Shown here: positions 46,241 through 64,000 of the stretch, piece after piece | How positions within the stretch are numbered: position 1 is the stretch's first letter | How the letters are laid out: each line of letters begins with the position of its first letter | Assembly: GCA_007922225.1 (NCBI GenBank) | Contig: ML679963.1 | Coordinates: 2,305,794 to 2,369,793 of the forward strand | Length of the DNA stretch: 64,000 nucleotides | Origin: Emydura subglobosa | Lineage: Eukaryota > Chordata > Testudines > Chelidae | Reading direction: 5' to 3' | Notes under the pieces: generated by a model | What the model saw: the letters and a program-made list of their open reading frames with translations, nothing else | Told to the model about the DNA's origin: nothing | Databases searched by the model: none | Made by a program: the position numbers and the translations under genes

Positions 46241-46696
46241 GGCCGTGGTTGCCTCGCTGGAGAATGTGACGGCAGAACGGAAGAGTGGCTATTTTACATC
46301 AGATGGATGTGCCACCTAGCCCAGTGTCCAGTCATTTGACCATGGCCAAGGCCGGACGCTTGAGAGGGAATGACCAGAGCAGGGCAGTTACTGAGTGACC
46401 CAGCCCGTCACCCAGGCCCAGCTTCTGGCAGTCAGTGGCTAGGGACACCACGAGCCAGAGCATGGGGCTGCACCTTCACCAGGGCGGCTCATGGCCCTGG
46501 ATGGACCCGTCCTCCGGGAACCCGGCTCGTTTTTGCTTTGGACCCAGTTACGCGTTCGGCCTTCGCACCCCCCCCCCGGGCAAGGCGTGCCCAGCGCCCG
46601 CATCCCGCCGAGACGTTCCGGCCGCGTGTCAGCGGCTCAGCCGGCCTCGCCTGTCACCCCAAGGGGAGTAACACTCCCCGCTGCGCCAGGGCCACC

Positions 46697-46867
46697 CCCG
46701 CGGGATTGCATGGCCCGTGCCAGGCGTTATACTGGCTCCATGCCCTGCCCNNNNNNNNNNATACTGGCTCCATGCCCTGCCCGCGGGATTGCATGGCCCG
46801 TGCTAGCCCCCCCCAGGCGTTATACTGGCTCCATACGGCCCGGCCCGGCCCGGCCCGGCCCGGCCCC
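46697..46867 (+). repeat. GC-rich tandem repeat around the gap, ending in a CGGCC run
   Basis: The phrases CGCGGGATTGCATGGCCCGT and AGGCGTTATACTGGCTCCAT each occur before and after the gap; a short insert of Cs separates them in the second copy. The last unit runs into about six CGGCC pentamers at 46836-46867. The copies may be real tandem units or an assembly duplication. Confidence 0.75.
46751..46760. other. Assembly gap (10 N)
   Basis: Ten N bases lie inside a GC-rich tandem-repeat zone. The 22 bases before the gap (46729-46750) are exactly repeated after it (46761-46782). The true sequence length here is therefore unknown. Confidence 0.98.
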
Positions 46868-47183
46868 TTTGCCAGCCGCGCTGTTTGGCGAGGGGCGGGC
46901 GGCTGTCAGCAGCCGCTGCGGGCTCGGACGGGAGCTAGGATGGGCCGAGCCCGGCGGGCCGGGGGCCTCCAGGGCGGCGGAGCGGGGAACGCGCCCAGCG
47001 CCAGCAGCCGGGCCGGGCCGGGCCGAGCCGAGCCCAGGGCCGCAGCCGAACCCGCCTCCCCAGCCCAGCGCCCACGTCTCCGGCTCGCTCCCGCGAGGGG
47101 CGGGTGCCCGGCGGCCGGGAACGGGAACGCGCCCGCGAGCCGCCCCAGGCCCAGTCACTAACAAGATCGCCGCACGCCCGAGG

Positions 47184-47197
47184 CGGAAGTGACGTAG
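47184..47197 (+). promoter_or_regulatory. Composite ETS/CRE-like site
   Basis: CGGAAGTGACGTAG joins an ETS core (GGAAGT) to a TGACGT half site. This arrangement is common in housekeeping CpG-island promoters. It lies 500 bases upstream of the CPD start codon. Confidence 0.45.
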
Positions 47198-47321
47198 AGG
47201 TAACACGACACATTAGCCTCCCCGCCCCTTGAAGGTTGGCCACGCCTCCTTGGTGACGTTGACAACATCGCCTTTTTGATCCACCTTGTCTTTCCGGGGT
47301 CCCTACCCCAAAGGCTGCCTC

Positions 47322-47551
47322 ATTGGTCCCTCTCTCGCCCCGCCCACCCTGGCCTTCTCCTCCCCCATTGGCTCCTCCCCTCCCCATTCGCTCCGCCCAT
47401 CCCCGTAGACTCTTCCCCCATTGGTTCCTTTCCCCGGGTTCCTTTCTCGCTGTCGCCTCCCTCATTGGCTCCTATCCGCCTCGTGCCCGCACCACGTCCG
47501 CCCTCGCATTGGTCGCCTCGCCCGCTCTTCCCTCCCCTGCCCTGCCATTGG
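47322..47551 (+). promoter_or_regulatory. Array of six inverted CCAAT boxes (putative NF-Y sites)
   Basis: Exact ATTGG pentamers begin at 47322, 47367, 47420, 47464, 47508 and 47547. Most sit in CATTGGYYCC contexts, and a degenerate ATTCG copy is at 47386. Spacing is 45, 53, 44, 44 and 39 bases. NF-Y binding is inferred from the motif. Confidence 0.6.
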
Positions 47552-47696
47552 TCCTCTCCGCCGCTGTTCCCGCCCCCGCCCCGCGCGCAAGCCTCTCCCG
47601 GCCCGCCCGGCCTGCGCGCGCATCGTGTCGTGCGGTGCTGCTGGGCCTGGCTCCGGCTCCGGCTCCGAGGCCCTGCGTGTGGCGGCGTCTCTCCTC

Positions 47697-64000
<16,304 letters not shown>

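Larger units (their letters stand above)
37275..46400. other. Intergenic region between TMIGD1 and CPD
   Basis: The two genes diverge from this 9 kb region. It carries LINE remnants (38600-39140, 39195-39545, 42340-42520, 45640-46240), an LTR-like stretch near 41400-42110 and a hairpin-forming repeat at 44420-44590. I see no convincing exon or RNA gene. Confidence 0.55.

Noticed and set aside
46370..47465. Open frames of 128-263 residues upstream of CPD
   Set aside because: Some run through the N gap, and all are compositional artefacts of the CpG island, repetitive in Ala, Arg, Pro and Gly.

Overview
This is a vertebrate nuclear genome window from a sauropsid, most likely a turtle. The evidence is a set of spliced, intron-rich genes, CR1 LINE 3' ends, MIR-type SINEs, hAT and Harbinger-type DNA elements, and two CpG-island promoters. 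The species is inferred from the repeat style. The gene identities come from protein homology recalled from knowledge, since no search was run.

Three protein-coding genes are present, in the order found in the human 17q11.2 block (BLMH - TMIGD1 - CPD). (1) BLMH, bleomycin hydrolase, is on the minus strand. Exons 1-11 lie between 25017 and 9149 and encode 405 residues, with the catalytic triad at C73, H372 and N396. The last coding exon, expected to add about 50 residues, was not found and probably lies beyond the left edge. (2) TMIGD1, a two-Ig-domain single-pass adhesion protein, is on the minus strand. It has a TATA promoter near 37270, a non-coding first exon, a signal-peptide exon, one exon per Ig domain, a transmembrane exon and a tentative C-terminal exon. 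(3) CPD, carboxypeptidase D, is on the plus strand. Its exons 1-11 (47697-63683) encode 826 residues: signal peptide, carboxypeptidase domain 1 with its transthyretin-like subdomain, and carboxypeptidase domain 2 with its transthyretin-like subdomain. The gene runs off the right edge before domain 3, the membrane anchor and the tail.

Layout: 1-9148 is BLMH intron 11, rich in old repeats and carrying a solo LTR nested in a CR1. 9149-25105 is BLMH and its CpG-island promoter. 25.1-28.2 kb is intergenic. 28.2-37.3 kb is TMIGD1, whose intron holds a CR1 split by a 1.2 kb Harbinger-like element. 37.3-46.4 kb is intergenic LINE debris. 46.4-48.4 kb is the CPD CpG island, with an assembly gap, an ETS/CRE-like site and an array of six inverted CCAAT boxes. 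47.7-64.0 kb is CPD.

The three genes are not an operon and no shared pathway is evident. They encode a cytosolic cysteine aminopeptidase, an epithelial adhesion molecule and a trans-Golgi processing carboxypeptidase. I found no CRISPR array, convincing tRNA or rRNA gene, or novel multi-gene system. The most interesting signals are regulatory (the CCAAT array), structural (nested transposons with clean target-site duplications) and gene-model questions (TMIGD1 tail, BLMH last exon and unusual donors).
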